From ANME-2 cluster archaeon (GTDB taxonomy: Archaea > Halobacteriota > Methanosarcinia > Methanosarcinales > Methanocomedenaceae), in contig JAHYIS010000018.1 of assembly GCA_019429385.1 (NCBI GenBank), positions 1-45,360 on the forward strand: DNA of 45,360 nt, read 5' to 3'. Within the stretch, counting starts at the first letter, position 1. Each line of letters begins with the position of its first letter. The position numbers and the translations under genes are program-made. This document shows, one piece after another, positions 16,254 to 25,891 of this stretch. The notes below the pieces were generated by a model. That model worked only from the letters and a program-made list of their open reading frames with translations, had not been told where the DNA came from and did not search any database.

Positions 16254-17165
16254 TCAATGTGCATAAAATATTTTCAATTTCTTATCACTAAGGGATATCT
16301 TTACCGGTGGTGCCGGATATAATTCGCCATCTATCGTGAGCATACGACTCTCCTGACTGCATGGTATCAACTCTAATGAGCGAAAAGGATAATACATTAC
16401 AAGAGGGTCATTATACTGTTTTTTCCGGATGATTTTAAATAACAATCCTAATCCCTTGAATCTTGAAAAACCCTCTGCGATCATTACGAACGGGCTATTC
16501 CTATTGGGACCCTCGCATTCATCAGGGAACAAAATATGTCCTCCTCCCAGGCTACTTGATCCAAATCCTACCACTACTGAGGATAGGTTATCAAATTCCA
16601 TGTCTTTTCCATCTAAACGGATAGTCGCTTTCCAGGAATTGAAGGTAAACAGGCTCTTTATGGCGAGATAGAAATATTTCAGCATTCCATTTAAAAATGT
16701 TCCTTCACCATTCTCTCTCCTGGCGGCAACCATGGCACCGATCCCCCATTCTAGAAAGTCGATTGCATATCTTTGTGTGGCATTATCAGTATATTCAACA
16801 GACAATACTGCATGATCCGTAAAACCATGAGGACCAATGTGCTCATCCTGATGTATCAACCTTTTAAAAAAATCATTGCCTCCACCTCCCGGAATGACCC
16901 CTACCGGAATATCCATTCCACCAAGGAGAATTGCATTTGCGACCGAATGGACCGTTCCATCTCCCCCCATAACAACAAGTCTTTCTGGTAAGCGTGCTTT
17001 CAACCAATCCTCTGATACCTTTTGAACAGGAAAATGAATTGAACTCGAAAACCAGTGTTTATACTTTTTCCTTGCTTTTTTCCATGAAGCAGCTTTTTTA
17101 TTATACAATAAGACGCAACCGGGAAGATTTCCATTATCAGAAGTTTCATCGAACACCACACTCAT
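16254..17165 (-). CDS. Diacylglycerol kinase-like lipid kinase (DAGK catalytic family)
   Basis: This 303-residue protein has the DAGK/YegS/NAD-kinase-fold signature 'VVMGGDGTVHSVANAIL' (GGDGT at 67-71) and 'VIPGGGGNDFFKRLI', where family members usually have GTxNDFAR. A C-terminal beta-sandwich half follows, including 'GFGSSSLGGGHILFPDECEG' and 'MLTIDGELYPAPPVKI'. Such enzymes phosphorylate a lipid hydroxyl with ATP at the membrane face. In archaea the lipid substrate is unassigned, so function is by family only. It is convergent with the rRNA methyltransferase gene. A TATA-like TATATAAA lies on the minus strand at 17273-17280. Confidence 0.82.
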   Translation of the reverse strand: MSVVFDETSDNGNLPGCVLLYNKKAASWKKARKKYKHWFSSSIHFPVQKVSEDWLKARLPERLVVMGGDGTVHSVANAILLGGMDIPVGVIPGGGGNDFFKRLIHQDEHIGPHGFTDHAVLSVEYTDNATQRYAIDFLEWGIGAMVAARRENGEGTFLNGMLKYFYLAIKSLFTFNSWKATIRLDGKDMEFDNLSSVVVGFGSSSLGGGHILFPDECEGPNRNSPFVMIAEGFSRFKGLGLLFKIIRKKQYNDPLVMYYPFRSLELIPCSQESRMLTIDGELYPAPPVKISLSDKKLKIFYAH

Positions 17166-17469
17166 AATAAGTCCGTCCAGTTACATTTCTTCATTGATAG
17201 GAGTATCCAGGGCATACACTCCGGAAGTATGAAGCACGTACCAGTCAAATTGATTGAACGGGTAAATAAGTGTTTATATACATGAAATCCATTATCCATC
17301 AAAACATTGATAAAACACACATGAGAAAACATTCGTGTATACATTGTGGATTTTATAACAGGTCCCGGGGTATAATGAACGAATCTATCTGGTTAACCTG
17401 CAAATAGTGAAATGATAACGAAAATAAAAATAAACATTTTTTTTAAAATAATTTTTGAGGAGCGCTTCA
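17166..17469. other. Divergent promoter region between lipid kinase and MATE genes
   Basis: About 300 bases with no gene I can support. A TATATAAA on the minus strand at 17273-17280 could serve the lipid kinase. For the MATE gene the clear signal is GAGGAG at 17457-17462, 7 nt before GTG 17470. Confidence 0.4.
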
Positions 17470-18825
17470 GTGAATGAACGAAATAGATTGATGGCAGACC
17501 AGAGCATCGGCAGACTTCTGTTAAACCTGTCTGCTCCCGCAACGGTGGGTATGCTGGTCCATGCGCTGTACAACCTGACCGACACTATTTTCGTCGGCAG
17601 GGGCCTGGGTGAACACAGCGTCCAGGGGATTGCGGGCATTGCCATTGTTTTTCCCATCCAGATGATACTAATGGCAGTGGCAATGACCATAGGACTGGGC
17701 GGTGCATCCATAATCTCCCGCAGCCTGGGTGTCAGGGATGTTCAAAAAGCTGAGAGGACCCTGGGTAATATGGTCACACTGGTCCTGGTTCTCAGTGCCT
17801 TTTTCACCCTGTTGGGAAGTATTTTCATCTTTCCTCTGCTGAAGATATTTGGAGCAACCACCACCATTATGCCTTATTCCTTTGACTACCTCAGTATCAT
17901 CCTGTACGGCACGGTATTTTTTTCATTTTCAATGGCCATAAACAACGTACTGAGGGCAGAAGGTAATGCAAAAGATGCCATGCTCGTCATGGTCATCTCC
18001 GGCATCATTAACATCATCCTGGACCCCATATTCATATTCGGTTTTCATATGGGTGTGAAAGGGGCCGCACTGGCAACCGTCATAGCTCAGATAATTGGTG
18101 CCATCTACATCATGCAGTATTTTATCTCAGGCAGGAGCATCATGTCACTGAAATTCCAAAATCTGAGATTGCATTACGACATAGTCACCGAGACCTTCGC
18201 CATCGGGATATCGGGTTTTGTCAGGCAGGCATCAAGCAGCTTCATGGTAGTCATTCTTAACCACAACCTCGGAATATTCGGCGGGGACATTGCAATCGCT
18301 GTTTTCGGGATCATCAACCGTCTTTTCATGATACTCTTCATGCCCATGTTCGGAACCATACAGGGCATGCAACCTATTGTCGGATTCAACTATGGGGCCA
18401 GGAACTTTTCAAGAGTAAGGGATTCGGTCATATTATCCATCAAGGTCACGACCACCATTGCGGTCCTGGGCTTCCTGGTCCTTTTCCTGTTCCCTGGACA
18501 GCTGTTCAGTATATTTACCACCGACCAGCAGCTCATAGATGCAGGTATATCCCCAATGCGCATCATTGTGCTCGCAATTCCCCTTATAGGTTACCAGATC
18601 GTTGGTTCGGCTTTCTACCAGTCAATTGGCAAAGCAAGACCTTCGTTGATCCTGTCCATGGCCCGGCAGGTGATTTTCCTGATCCCTCTGGTAATAATCC
18701 TGCCAAGGTTCTTTGAGTTAACCGGGGTCTGGGTGGCGTTCCCTGTGGCAGATACTCTGGCTTTCGGCCTGACCTATCTCATGCTCTCGAAAGAACTGAA
18801 ATTGTTAAGCCATCCACCCATTTAA
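17470..18825 (+). CDS. MATE-family multidrug/cation antiporter
   Basis: This membrane exporter of about 451 residues has two homologous halves of about six helices each, the MATE layout. Typical sequence is 'LSAPATVGMLVHALYNLTDT', 'FVGRGLGEHSVQGIAGIAIV', 'GLGGASIISRSLG' and, in the second half, 'MFGTIQGMQPIVGFNYGARN'. It expels organic cations or drugs in exchange for H+ or Na+; the substrate cannot be told. The frame is open upstream to a TTG at 17455, but that TTG overlaps a strong GAGGAG ribosome site that sits 7 nt before GTG 17470, so GTG is taken as the start. It runs towards sppA on the opposite strand. Confidence 0.92.
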   Translation: MNERNRLMADQSIGRLLLNLSAPATVGMLVHALYNLTDTIFVGRGLGEHSVQGIAGIAIVFPIQMILMAVAMTIGLGGASIISRSLGVRDVQKAERTLGNMVTLVLVLSAFFTLLGSIFIFPLLKIFGATTTIMPYSFDYLSIILYGTVFFSFSMAINNVLRAEGNAKDAMLVMVISGIINIILDPIFIFGFHMGVKGAALATVIAQIIGAIYIMQYFISGRSIMSLKFQNLRLHYDIVTETFAIGISGFVRQASSSFMVVILNHNLGIFGGDIAIAVFGIINRLFMILFMPMFGTIQGMQPIVGFNYGARNFSRVRDSVILSIKVTTTIAVLGFLVLFLFPGQLFSIFTTDQQLIDAGISPMRIIVLAIPLIGYQIVGSAFYQSIGKARPSLILSMARQVIFLIPLVIILPRFFELTGVWVAFPVADTLAFGLTYLMLSKELKLLSHPPI

Positions 18826-18845
18826 GGTGAATGTTTCAATGAATG

Positions 18846-19985
18846 CTATGCTATGATCTTACCAAAGGGGCTTTTATAAAAATAACTGAGATACTCCTCT
18901 GCGCCCACACCATTGTTACTTTCTCCACCGAACAGTATCCGTGACCACGATGGCTTATTCGCATAACTTATCACAGGTTCGCCATCGATACCACCCAGTT
19001 TTGCAGCAACATCAATAGCATCATACAGGTTCCCGGTCTCATCAACCAGTCCCAGTTCTACGGCCTTGCTGCCTGTATACACCCTGCCATCGGCCAGGTC
19101 CTTAACATCGCTCTTGCTCATGTTCCTTCCCTGGGCAACTTCATCTACAAACCGCTGGAACGCTTCAAGTACAACCTCTTCTGAGTACTGTTTCTCATCA
19201 TCGCTCAGTCCCCTCCAGCTGCCGCCCATATCCTTGAACTCACCGCTCTTGGCAACATAGAACTCCATACCTTCTTCTTTATAATATCCCGACATGTCCT
19301 CAAATACCCAGATGACCCCGATACTTCCCGTTATACTGTCAGGGTTTGCAATAATATATTCTGTCGGTGCCGAAATATAATACGCCGCACTTGCAGCCAC
19401 ATCACCCATTGAGACCACTACAGGCTTCTTTTCCTGTGCTTTCTTTATCTCAGTAACGATCTCCTGCGCCGCAGCCGGTGAGCCCCCGGGGCTATTTATG
19501 CGCAGCACTATTGCTTTCACATTACTGTCATCAGCAGCGTCCTGTATACTTTTACTTATCTCTTCGGATGTTGCATAACCCAAACCACCAGGTAAATTTC
19601 CGGTGATCATAACTCCCTGAACATAAATCACTGCCACCTTGTTCGAATCCTTAGGGAGAGTATCGAACCCTCCAAAAATTGCAATAATACTACCGCCAAT
19701 AACAACCAGTAACCCCAACACGAGAATCAGGTAGATCAGTCCTCGGCCCATCGAACCATCTTTCCGGGAAGAGCGCTGCACAGGTTCATGTACTGCATGA
19801 GAATTATGCACACCTGCATCCTGGTCTTTAATTGCCAAGGGAACAGTATACATTGCATCCTTTTCCACATCTGGAGCAGGTCCAAAAGAGCCTGCAGGAA
19901 GATCAAAGCTATTTCCAGGCATGTTCTCATTCATTCCATCCATGTCAGGCTGCACAGGATATGGTGTATCTTCGTTTGGGAGCAT
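18846..19985 (-). CDS. sppA: Signal peptide peptidase SppA, membrane-anchored serine protease
   Basis: From ATG 19985 the protein has about 379 residues; an upstream ATG at 20048 would add 21 residues with no family support. A polar Pro-rich N-terminal region of about 80 residues is followed by one transmembrane helix ('LIYLILVLGLLVVIGGSIIA') and then the short-form SppA protease domain. 'VLRINSPGGSPAAAQEI' and 'VVSMGDVAASAAYYIS' carry the expected nucleophile serine in 'AAS', and 'DSITGSIGVIW' follows. The lysine partner is expected near 'DGRVYTGSKAVELGLVDETG' but needs an alignment. SppA degrades leftover signal peptides in the membrane. It lies downstream of atwA on the same strand (gap about 110 nt), and a TATA-like element near 20011-20022 suggests its own promoter. 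Confidence 0.9.
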   Translation of the reverse strand: MLPNEDTPYPVQPDMDGMNENMPGNSFDLPAGSFGPAPDVEKDAMYTVPLAIKDQDAGVHNSHAVHEPVQRSSRKDGSMGRGLIYLILVLGLLVVIGGSIIAIFGGFDTLPKDSNKVAVIYVQGVMITGNLPGGLGYATSEEISKSIQDAADDSNVKAIVLRINSPGGSPAAAQEIVTEIKKAQEKKPVVVSMGDVAASAAYYISAPTEYIIANPDSITGSIGVIWVFEDMSGYYKEEGMEFYVAKSGEFKDMGGSWRGLSDDEKQYSEEVVLEAFQRFVDEVAQGRNMSKSDVKDLADGRVYTGSKAVELGLVDETGNLYDAIDVAAKLGGIDGEPVISYANKPSWSRILFGGESNNGVGAEEYLSYFYKSPFGKIIA

Positions 19986-20095
19986 AATGTCTCTATAATA
20001 TATTTTGTTGGTACTATAAAGTACTATGTGAAACCAGCAAATGACCATAGGCCAGCTTTTCCAACCGGCCCTGTATATCTTTCAGGCGCAATTAT

Positions 20096-21823
20096 TTAAT
20101 TGGCATTGATCACATAATCGGTCATAGCGTGTTCCATGTAAGTAGCGTGCCCCATCTCTATTAATTTACTGGTCACAGCAAGCGGGGCACCATCCATGAT
20201 AATATCACCATTGTCGATGAGTATGGCTCTGTGCGCTACTTCGGTAACGAAGTCCATATGGTGGCTTATTAAAATGATTGTAGTCCCGAAATGCTTACTG
20301 ATATTCTTCAGGGAATTAGCCACTTCCCGCAGGGTAATGGGGTCAAGGTCACCGAATGGTTCATCCAGCAACAGGTACTCGGGATGGGTTATCGTGGCCA
20401 GTGCAAGGGCAGCCCTCACATTCTCACCACCGCTCAACTGGTACGGCTTGGCATTCAGGACAGACAGGGGCAGCCTCATTGCATGGAATATTGGTTCAGC
20501 ATGCTTTATGACCTCATCTATAGAACTGCTGGGGAACAATGTGCCGATAATATCGATATTGTATCCCATCTTCTCCAGTTCTTGCTGTGCTTTTTCACCG
20601 CCGACATCGGTCAGTCTGTATATGGCATCAAGGTTTTTTTCAGATATACTGAGTTCCTTTGCCTTTTTGCGGGCTGCTTCCAGGACATGCATGCCCTTGA
20701 CACCCAGCTTGTAGGCAAGCTGGTGCTTGATAGGTGAATTCGGATACAGCGCGAATTCCTGGTACATGATACTTGTTCTTCTGCGAAGTTCCATCCTTTT
20801 CTGATTGTAATGGGCTACGTCAACCCACTCATCATCCAGTAAAAACTTGATATCGCCATCGTCTGGATAGATCAGTCCGTCCATGGCATGAAGCAGCGTG
20901 GTCTTGCCGGCACCGCTGGGCCCGGTAAGAGCCACAATCTCGCCTTTCTTGAATTCAATATTCATATTCTCGATATCCAGTACTTCTCCCTGGCGCACCA
21001 GGTAGTACCGCTGGCACAAATCCCTTACCTTGATAACAACCTTATCCTCTTTCAGTTCAGGTAATGCCACGTCTGGCTTCATATTTGTCAGGAATTCTTT
21101 GATGAGAGGTCCGGGTTTACCATCTCTCACCACTTTGCCTTTTTCTATCCAGACCACCCTGTCAGCAAGGTAACTGTGTATCTCTGGCAGGTGAGAAACT
21201 ATGATTATCTTGACACCTGTATGTTGCTGCACTTTTTTAATCGTGTCCAGTACTTCTTGTTTGGTAGCAGGACAGGTCATAGTGGCAGGTTCGTCCAGGA
21301 GCAGAAGTTTAGGATTGGCTGCAAGCTGTCTTGCAATAAGGAGTCTTTGTTTTTCTCCACCGCTGAGTACCATGGAAAAATGTTCGGCTTTATGGTCCAG
21401 ACCAACCAGTTTGAGATACTTCATGCTTTCTTCATACAGGTCATCATAATCCGGATGATCCTTTGCAGGTAAGGCTTCCTGGCCAACACGCAGGGAATAT
21501 AATCTCCGGATAATGTTCTCTATTGCAGCCCCTGGCCAAAGTCCAAAGTTCCTTTGGAGATGGATAGCACTCATGCTCTTCAATTTCCTGAAATCATCAT
21601 CTGAGGAATCTGGAGTGATGGACAATCCGTCCAGTTCGATCTCACCTCCGTTGAAACTTTCTACACCTCTGAGCACCTTCAGCAATGTCGTTTTACCGCT
21701 ACCGCTTTGTCCCATAATGCCGAGAATTTCTCCGTCTTTCACTTCAAAACTGACACCGTCCAGTGCCCTTACACTGGCGTCATCCAGTTCGTAATCTTTG
21801 ATCAGATTCTTGACTTTTAACAT
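20096..21823 (-). CDS. atwA: Methyl-coenzyme M reductase activation component A2 (AtwA), twin ABC ATPase
   Basis: This soluble protein of 575 residues has two ABC ATPase domains and no membrane segments. Domain 1 has Walker A 'GQSGSGKTT' (38-46), signature 'LSGGEKQR' (153-160) and Walker B 'LLLLDEPATMTCPATKQEV', a form I associate with component A2. Domain 2 has Walker A 'GPSGAGKTT' (301-309), signature 'LSGGENVR' (463-470) and Walker B 'YLLLDEPFGDLDP'. In methanogens A2 supplies ATP-driven energy for reductive activation of the nickel cofactor F430 in MCR. It occurs in MCR-containing archaea, so this gene is strong evidence for methane or alkane metabolism. A GAGG ribosome site precedes ATG 21823. 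Confidence 0.9.
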   Translation of the reverse strand: MLKVKNLIKDYELDDASVRALDGVSFEVKDGEILGIMGQSGSGKTTLLKVLRGVESFNGGEIELDGLSITPDSSDDDFRKLKSMSAIHLQRNFGLWPGAAIENIIRRLYSLRVGQEALPAKDHPDYDDLYEESMKYLKLVGLDHKAEHFSMVLSGGEKQRLLIARQLAANPKLLLLDEPATMTCPATKQEVLDTIKKVQQHTGVKIIIVSHLPEIHSYLADRVVWIEKGKVVRDGKPGPLIKEFLTNMKPDVALPELKEDKVVIKVRDLCQRYYLVRQGEVLDIENMNIEFKKGEIVALTGPSGAGKTTLLHAMDGLIYPDDGDIKFLLDDEWVDVAHYNQKRMELRRRTSIMYQEFALYPNSPIKHQLAYKLGVKGMHVLEAARKKAKELSISEKNLDAIYRLTDVGGEKAQQELEKMGYNIDIIGTLFPSSSIDEVIKHAEPIFHAMRLPLSVLNAKPYQLSGGENVRAALALATITHPEYLLLDEPFGDLDPITLREVANSLKNISKHFGTTIILISHHMDFVTEVAHRAILIDNGDIIMDGAPLAVTSKLIEMGHATYMEHAMTDYVINAN

Positions 21824-22094
21824 GATATGTCCTCAATGATTTAAATAAAAAATATAGTATTAATTTATTACGTTCAAATGATGATAATTTATAAGGTTAT
21901 ATCCTGATGTTTTGGTAGGTTATATTTATTACGGTGAACACTTCTAATAAGATGTAATAAATAGATACAAACTTATAAGTCATCTAAAGGAAAAAACTAC
22001 ATAGAGATTATAAGTAGATACAAACTTATAAGTTATTTAAACTGAAAAACAATTATAGATTCTATATGAACGTAGAATTAAGAAGGTAATGGAT
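21824..22094. other. Divergent regulatory region with direct repeats
   Basis: About 270 AT-rich bases separate atwA (leftward) from the propeller lipoprotein (rightward). It contains a pair of 19-base direct repeats and two AGGTTATAT copies (near 21894 and 21917). No gene is supported. Both neighbours probably draw promoters from here. Confidence 0.5.
21962..22038 (+). repeat. Direct repeat pair, operator-like
   Basis: TAGATACAAACTTATAAGT occurs exactly twice, starting at 21962 and 22015 (53 bp apart), and the similarity extends a few bases further. Each copy contains the perfect ten-base palindrome ACTTATAAGT. Spacing of about five helical turns, just upstream of the lipoprotein gene, fits a tandem binding site for a dimeric regulator. 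Overlap with TATA elements is possible. Confidence 0.6.
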
Positions 22095-23258
22095 ATGAGG
22101 AAAATATTGATTATATTGTTGACATTGCTTGCAATTTCAATCGTTATATCTGGATGTGTGGATCCTTATGTTGTGTCAACGCCAGCCGGTACTGCCACTT
22201 CGACATCCACCCCCCAGGCAACTGCAACACAACAGGTGACAAAGAATGTTGATCCGGTAAAGCTATTAAGTGCTCCCACCTGGACCTGGAGCAGCAGGAT
22301 ACGAATAAAAGAAGTGGACATCTCAGATGATGGTAACTACATTGCTGGTCTATCCACCCAGAAGGTCATAATAAAAACGCCGACAAAAAATGTGCTTTCA
22401 AACCTGGCGTGGAACAATGCCAATCATATTTCAGTATCAAATGATGGGAACTATATAGCTATTGCTGATAAGTATTTCTTCAATATTTATGACAATAATG
22501 GGGTGGAACTCACAACCTATACCATTGGAGGTCTTATTAATACAATTGAGGTATTGGACTCCGGCGTTGTTATACAGGGTGGCGAAAGATCACCACAATT
22601 GAATAGTGTGAATACATATGGAGTTGAGTTGTGGTCATGGAAACCAAGCATAAACACAATAAAAGTGCTGGATTTCGATAGTTCAGTAAACGGTGATAAC
22701 ATAATAATGGGAACTTCAGATAGCAAAATTTACTATTTGACAAATTATGGCGATCAAATCTGGTATAAGAGTGTTTCTGGACATGTTCGAGACGTAAAAT
22801 TATCAGATGATGGTAAAAATATCTTTGTTCTGACTGATACTAACAAGGTATATTCTTTTGACAGTTATGGTAACAAGAACTGGGAGCGAGTACTGGACAT
22901 AAATACTGTTGAGATTGAAATTTCAAAGTACGGTGATTACATACTGACAAAACCATTTAACGAAGCCGATTCTTATTCATTCAAAAATAAAGTATACCTG
23001 CTTGAGAATAATAATGGCAATGTAAAATGGATGAAACAGATGGCCAGTAATGTAGGTGTCATCGGTATTTCGAAGGATGCAAAATATGTGATTATTGGTG
23101 AGGAACGGGTTCTTAGAATGTATGATCTGGCAGGAGATGAACAATCCAGTTATTCTCTGGAAAGTCAGTACGGAACAAAAATTGTATCTTTAAGTATGAC
23201 TCCCGATGCCAGTAAACTGGCTGTAGGTACAATAAACTCGTTACTCGTATTCGGCTAA
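22095..23258 (+). CDS. Beta-propeller lipoprotein (PQQ/WD40-like repeats)
   Basis: A signal peptide 'MRKILIILLTLLAISIVISG' ends in a lipobox-like 'VISGC', so the mature protein should be lipid-anchored on the outside. A Thr/Ser/Pro-rich stalk of about 30 residues follows. About seven propeller-like repeats then carry the motif DDGNYIAxxS, for example 'DISDDGNYIAGLS', 'SVSNDGNYIAIAD', 'KLSDDGKNIFVLT', 'GISKDAKYVIIGE' and 'TPDASKLAVGT'. The frame also has an ATG at 22089, but AAGGT at 22082-22086 is better spaced for ATG 22095. No enzymatic motif is visible, so binding or structural roles at the envelope are possible. Similar propeller lipoproteins are common in Methanosarcinales. Confidence 0.82.
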   Translation: MRKILIILLTLLAISIVISGCVDPYVVSTPAGTATSTSTPQATATQQVTKNVDPVKLLSAPTWTWSSRIRIKEVDISDDGNYIAGLSTQKVIIKTPTKNVLSNLAWNNANHISVSNDGNYIAIADKYFFNIYDNNGVELTTYTIGGLINTIEVLDSGVVIQGGERSPQLNSVNTYGVELWSWKPSINTIKVLDFDSSVNGDNIIMGTSDSKIYYLTNYGDQIWYKSVSGHVRDVKLSDDGKNIFVLTDTNKVYSFDSYGNKNWERVLDINTVEIEISKYGDYILTKPFNEADSYSFKNKVYLLENNNGNVKWMKQMASNVGVIGISKDAKYVIIGEERVLRMYDLAGDEQSSYSLESQYGTKIVSLSMTPDASKLAVGTINSLLVFG

Positions 23259-23270
23259 TCCCGAATACTT

Positions 23271-23290
23271 GTTTTCCTTTTTTTTATTTC
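23271..23290 (+). terminator. T-rich terminator after the propeller gene
   Basis: GTTTTCC followed by a run of eight T and ATTTC lies just after the stop of the plus-strand lipoprotein gene. It overlaps the end of the convergent cyclase-family gene. This is a typical archaeal U-rich terminator. Confidence 0.5.
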
Positions 23291-23871
23291 TTAATAAGTA
23301 TAGCCCTGGCCGGGCCACCGTCTCCATGTTCAACCTTTAGCGGCAAGCATACAAAGAGATATTGTCCGGCCTCCACAGCAGACAGCACCAGGCCTTCGAT
23401 TACAGCAATATCTGCACTCAATAACATGGTATGTACTTCATATTCTTCCCCGGTCGTACCAATGGATAGCGCATCTGTCCCTACAGTTTTGACACTACTA
23501 TCTACCAGATATTGAGCAGCCGCTGTTGTTAACCTTATTCCACTATTTTTTCCCTTTAACAATACTATCTCGCCAGGTTCCACATAGCCAATATCAGCAG
23601 GTCCGATATCATTTCTGATGTGGGAGAGGTCAATCACTCTGGCAGACCCAACAAGCATGTCCATTGGCATATCATCGATACCTGCACCCCCCTCAATAAA
23701 GTGAAGAGGCGGGTCAACATGGGTGCCGGTATGGGTACCAAGTGTCAACTGTGAAACATTGTACGGGTCCCCACTCTCAAGCTTTGATATCCGGGTTATC
23801 ACAGGCCCCGGTTCACCGGGATACATTTCCATATCAGGACGAATCGTCATTGAGATATCAATGACCTTCAT
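23284..23871 (-). CDS. Cyclase-family metal-dependent hydrolase (KynB-like)
   Basis: This 195-residue protein is of the cyclase / kynurenine formamidase family. The N-terminus '[20 protein letters not shown]' and metal-binding motif '[19 protein letters not shown]' (HxGTHxDxPxH) are diagnostic. Later '[18 protein letters not shown]' carries the expected second-shell His. Members hydrolyse amides or lactones with Zn or Mn; the substrate here is not known and tryptophan breakdown is not implied by neighbours. Its ATG overlaps the pheT stop by four bases, so it is translationally coupled to phenylalanyl-tRNA synthetase. Confidence 0.88.
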   Translation of the reverse strand: MKVIDISMTIRPDMEMYPGEPGPVITRISKLESGDPYNVSQLTLGTHTGTHVDPPLHFIEGGAGIDDMPMDMLVGSARVIDLSHIRNDIGPADIGYVEPGEIVLLKGKNSGIRLTTAAAQYLVDSSVKTVGTDALSIGTTGEEYEVHTMLLSADIAVIEGLVLSAVEAGQYLFVCLPLKVEHGDGGPARAILIKK

Positions 23872-25478
23872 ACCACCATCTCAAACCCTATGGTCGGCTG
23901 TTGGAGCCCGAAATGAGAGATGACCTCTGGGTGTATCTCACCCAGTACGCCTATCTCCCTGCCGTCAACAAGTATGGCTGCCCGCCTGCCATCAAGGAAA
24001 GCGGGATCATCGGTGCTGTCAATGGTATGCTCTATCCCCCTCTCCCGCATAACAGCATCTACGACTGCCCTTATCTCAGTGAAATTAGCTGCATGATAAA
24101 TGCTCACAGCCGCTAACTTCTGTGTCGTGATGCCATCCACAACAACATCGCCCACTTCAAAGATACGCTGGGGAAGTTCACGGTGCTGGTTCAGTGAAAG
24201 AATCTCCATCAGGTTTGGCAGGATAGTGGTCCTTAGCATGGTCTGGTCCTCGCTGATAGGATGTTTGACAGGTGTAGCTTTACCGTCCGGAGCGCGCAGC
24301 ATATTGTAATAATGTACCTTTTCGCTGGTAAGTGTGAAAGGCATCACCTGGTTAAATCCAAGCCCCACCAGTATCTGCATAATGTCATGTTTCTTAATGG
24401 AAATGGGATGCTGTTGACCCACAGTTAATGTTTCAGGTATGGAAGGTGAGATATTGTCATAGCCATATCCTATGATGATGTCTTCTATCAGGTCCCAGGT
24501 ATGCAGGATATCAGCCCTGTATGCAGGTGATTTGACCTTAATGCGTTCATTATGAACTGATGCCCCGAACCGCATTTTCTGAAGGTTTTCCACGATCTGC
24601 TCAGGTGTGAGGGTAAAACCTGCAAGAGAACGTACTTCATCCATATCCAGTTCCCACTCGCCGGGCCTCAGGTCTGGCATGGTAGCCGTCCCTTCTATAC
24701 TATTATTGACGGTTACGCTCTCGATGGTCCCACCCCGCTCGGCCAGTGAGGTGACCACGATGTTAAGGGCAGTATATACATTCCTATCCAATCCAGTAAC
24801 GTCAATGAACACGTCATGAGTTTCATGTTCGACCCTGGTCAGATTTCCGTTGATTATGGGGGGGAAGGAGAGTACCTGGTCCTTACTGTCCAGGATAAGG
24901 GGATAATTTTCAAATCCATCCATGAGATGAGCATATTTCATGCCTTTTGGATGCTTCTCCAGAATTTCCTGCATGGTCATTGGCACATCGAAATCCAGGG
25001 GAACGAAACTAAAACCCGGGTCAGCAGCCACGTATCTGAAAGGGGGTGCTACCTTGCTGATATCATGGATGCCGATAGATACTTTCTTGCGGTCCCGTCC
25101 AAGGCCCCAGTGCAGGTCTTCCTGCAGTCCCATCAGGCTCTCAATACTATAATCATTGAATTTCAGCCCTCGTACTACGGCACAACCCAGAAATGGCCGT
25201 ATGCGCTTTATTTCATCATCCAGCGTAATCGCGATATCAGAAGGGTTCACTTCATATTCAGGTAGTCCGGTTTCAATACCCAGAAAACCTCTCATACCCC
25301 TGGCAACGCCTTCCGGACTGTACAGGTCAGGCCTGTCAGGAAAGAACTCGATGTCAATATGGTCATCTTCAATGCGTTCGATGTCGGCCCCGATCATGGG
25401 TATTCTTTTAATAAATGTGTCCCTGTCTGTTCCTGTTAGTGCCTCAATATCTTCGTAATATAATGTGATTACTGGCAT
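23868..25478 (-). CDS. pheT: Phenylalanine--tRNA ligase beta subunit, archaeal type
   Basis: This 536-residue protein is in the size range of archaeal/eukaryal PheRS beta, without the bacterial EMAP or anticodon-binding ends. The N-terminal '[16 protein letters not shown]' and '[20 protein letters not shown]' are typical. B3/B4 editing sequence ('[19 protein letters not shown]') and the B5-plus-core region ('[20 protein letters not shown]', '[20 protein letters not shown]', 'IFEVGDVV') follow. It pairs with PheS to charge tRNA-Phe; pheS is not in the window. A GGAG-type ribosome site precedes ATG 25478. It overlaps the downstream cyclase-family gene. Confidence 0.95.
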   Translation of the reverse strand: MPVITLYYEDIEALTGTDRDTFIKRIPMIGADIERIEDDHIDIEFFPDRPDLYSPEGVARGMRGFLGIETGLPEYEVNPSDIAITLDDEIKRIRPFLGCAVVRGLKFNDYSIESLMGLQEDLHWGLGRDRKKVSIGIHDISKVAPPFRYVAADPGFSFVPLDFDVPMTMQEILEKHPKGMKYAHLMDGFENYPLILDSKDQVLSFPPIINGNLTRVEHETHDVFIDVTGLDRNVYTALNIVVTSLAERGGTIESVTVNNSIEGTATMPDLRPGEWELDMDEVRSLAGFTLTPEQIVENLQKMRFGASVHNERIKVKSPAYRADILHTWDLIEDIIIGYGYDNISPSIPETLTVGQQHPISIKKHDIMQILVGLGFNQVMPFTLTSEKVHYYNMLRAPDGKATPVKHPISEDQTMLRTTILPNLMEILSLNQHRELPQRIFEVGDVVVDGITTQKLAAVSIYHAANFTEIRAVVDAVMRERGIEHTIDSTDDPAFLDGRRAAILVDGREIGVLGEIHPEVISHFGLQQPTIGFEMVV

Positions 25479-25891
25479 GTACTGACTCCTGTATCGACCT
25501 GGGTATGAAATATAATGCTTAGGTTAAAGATTTTTTGATAATCTGTATTAGCGGGTCGTATGTGAATTATGACAGTAAATAAATATAAGCTATACAAGGA
25601 TAGAATTACTATTGTATGGAGATAACATTCAGGGAATAATTTCTTTTATGGACATATAATTCATACAATATTCATTTTATGGACATTTCATTGAATCTCT
25701 AACTCCTTTTATGTACCTCTTTTTGTATATACCACTTGTTTTTTACCTTTTATTCAACATATCGAGTTCATCCAAATAATCATTTCATTAAACTGTGAAA
25801 TTGAAAACAATTTGTGTCTTTTGAAAAAAATATTACTGAAAACTATATATAGAGTGTTTGCTTAAAAACCTTTTATACAAAAAACGTGATT
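25479..25891. other. AT-rich intergenic region with TTTTATGGACAT repeats
   Basis: About 400 bases with no supported gene. The 12-mer TTTTATGGACAT occurs at 25644 and 25675, and a third copy is at 30568 elsewhere in the window. A variant TTTTATGTAC is near 25708. A TATA-like ACTATATATAG at 25842-25852 probably serves the small membrane protein gene with a leader of about 15-20 nt. Confidence 0.45.
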
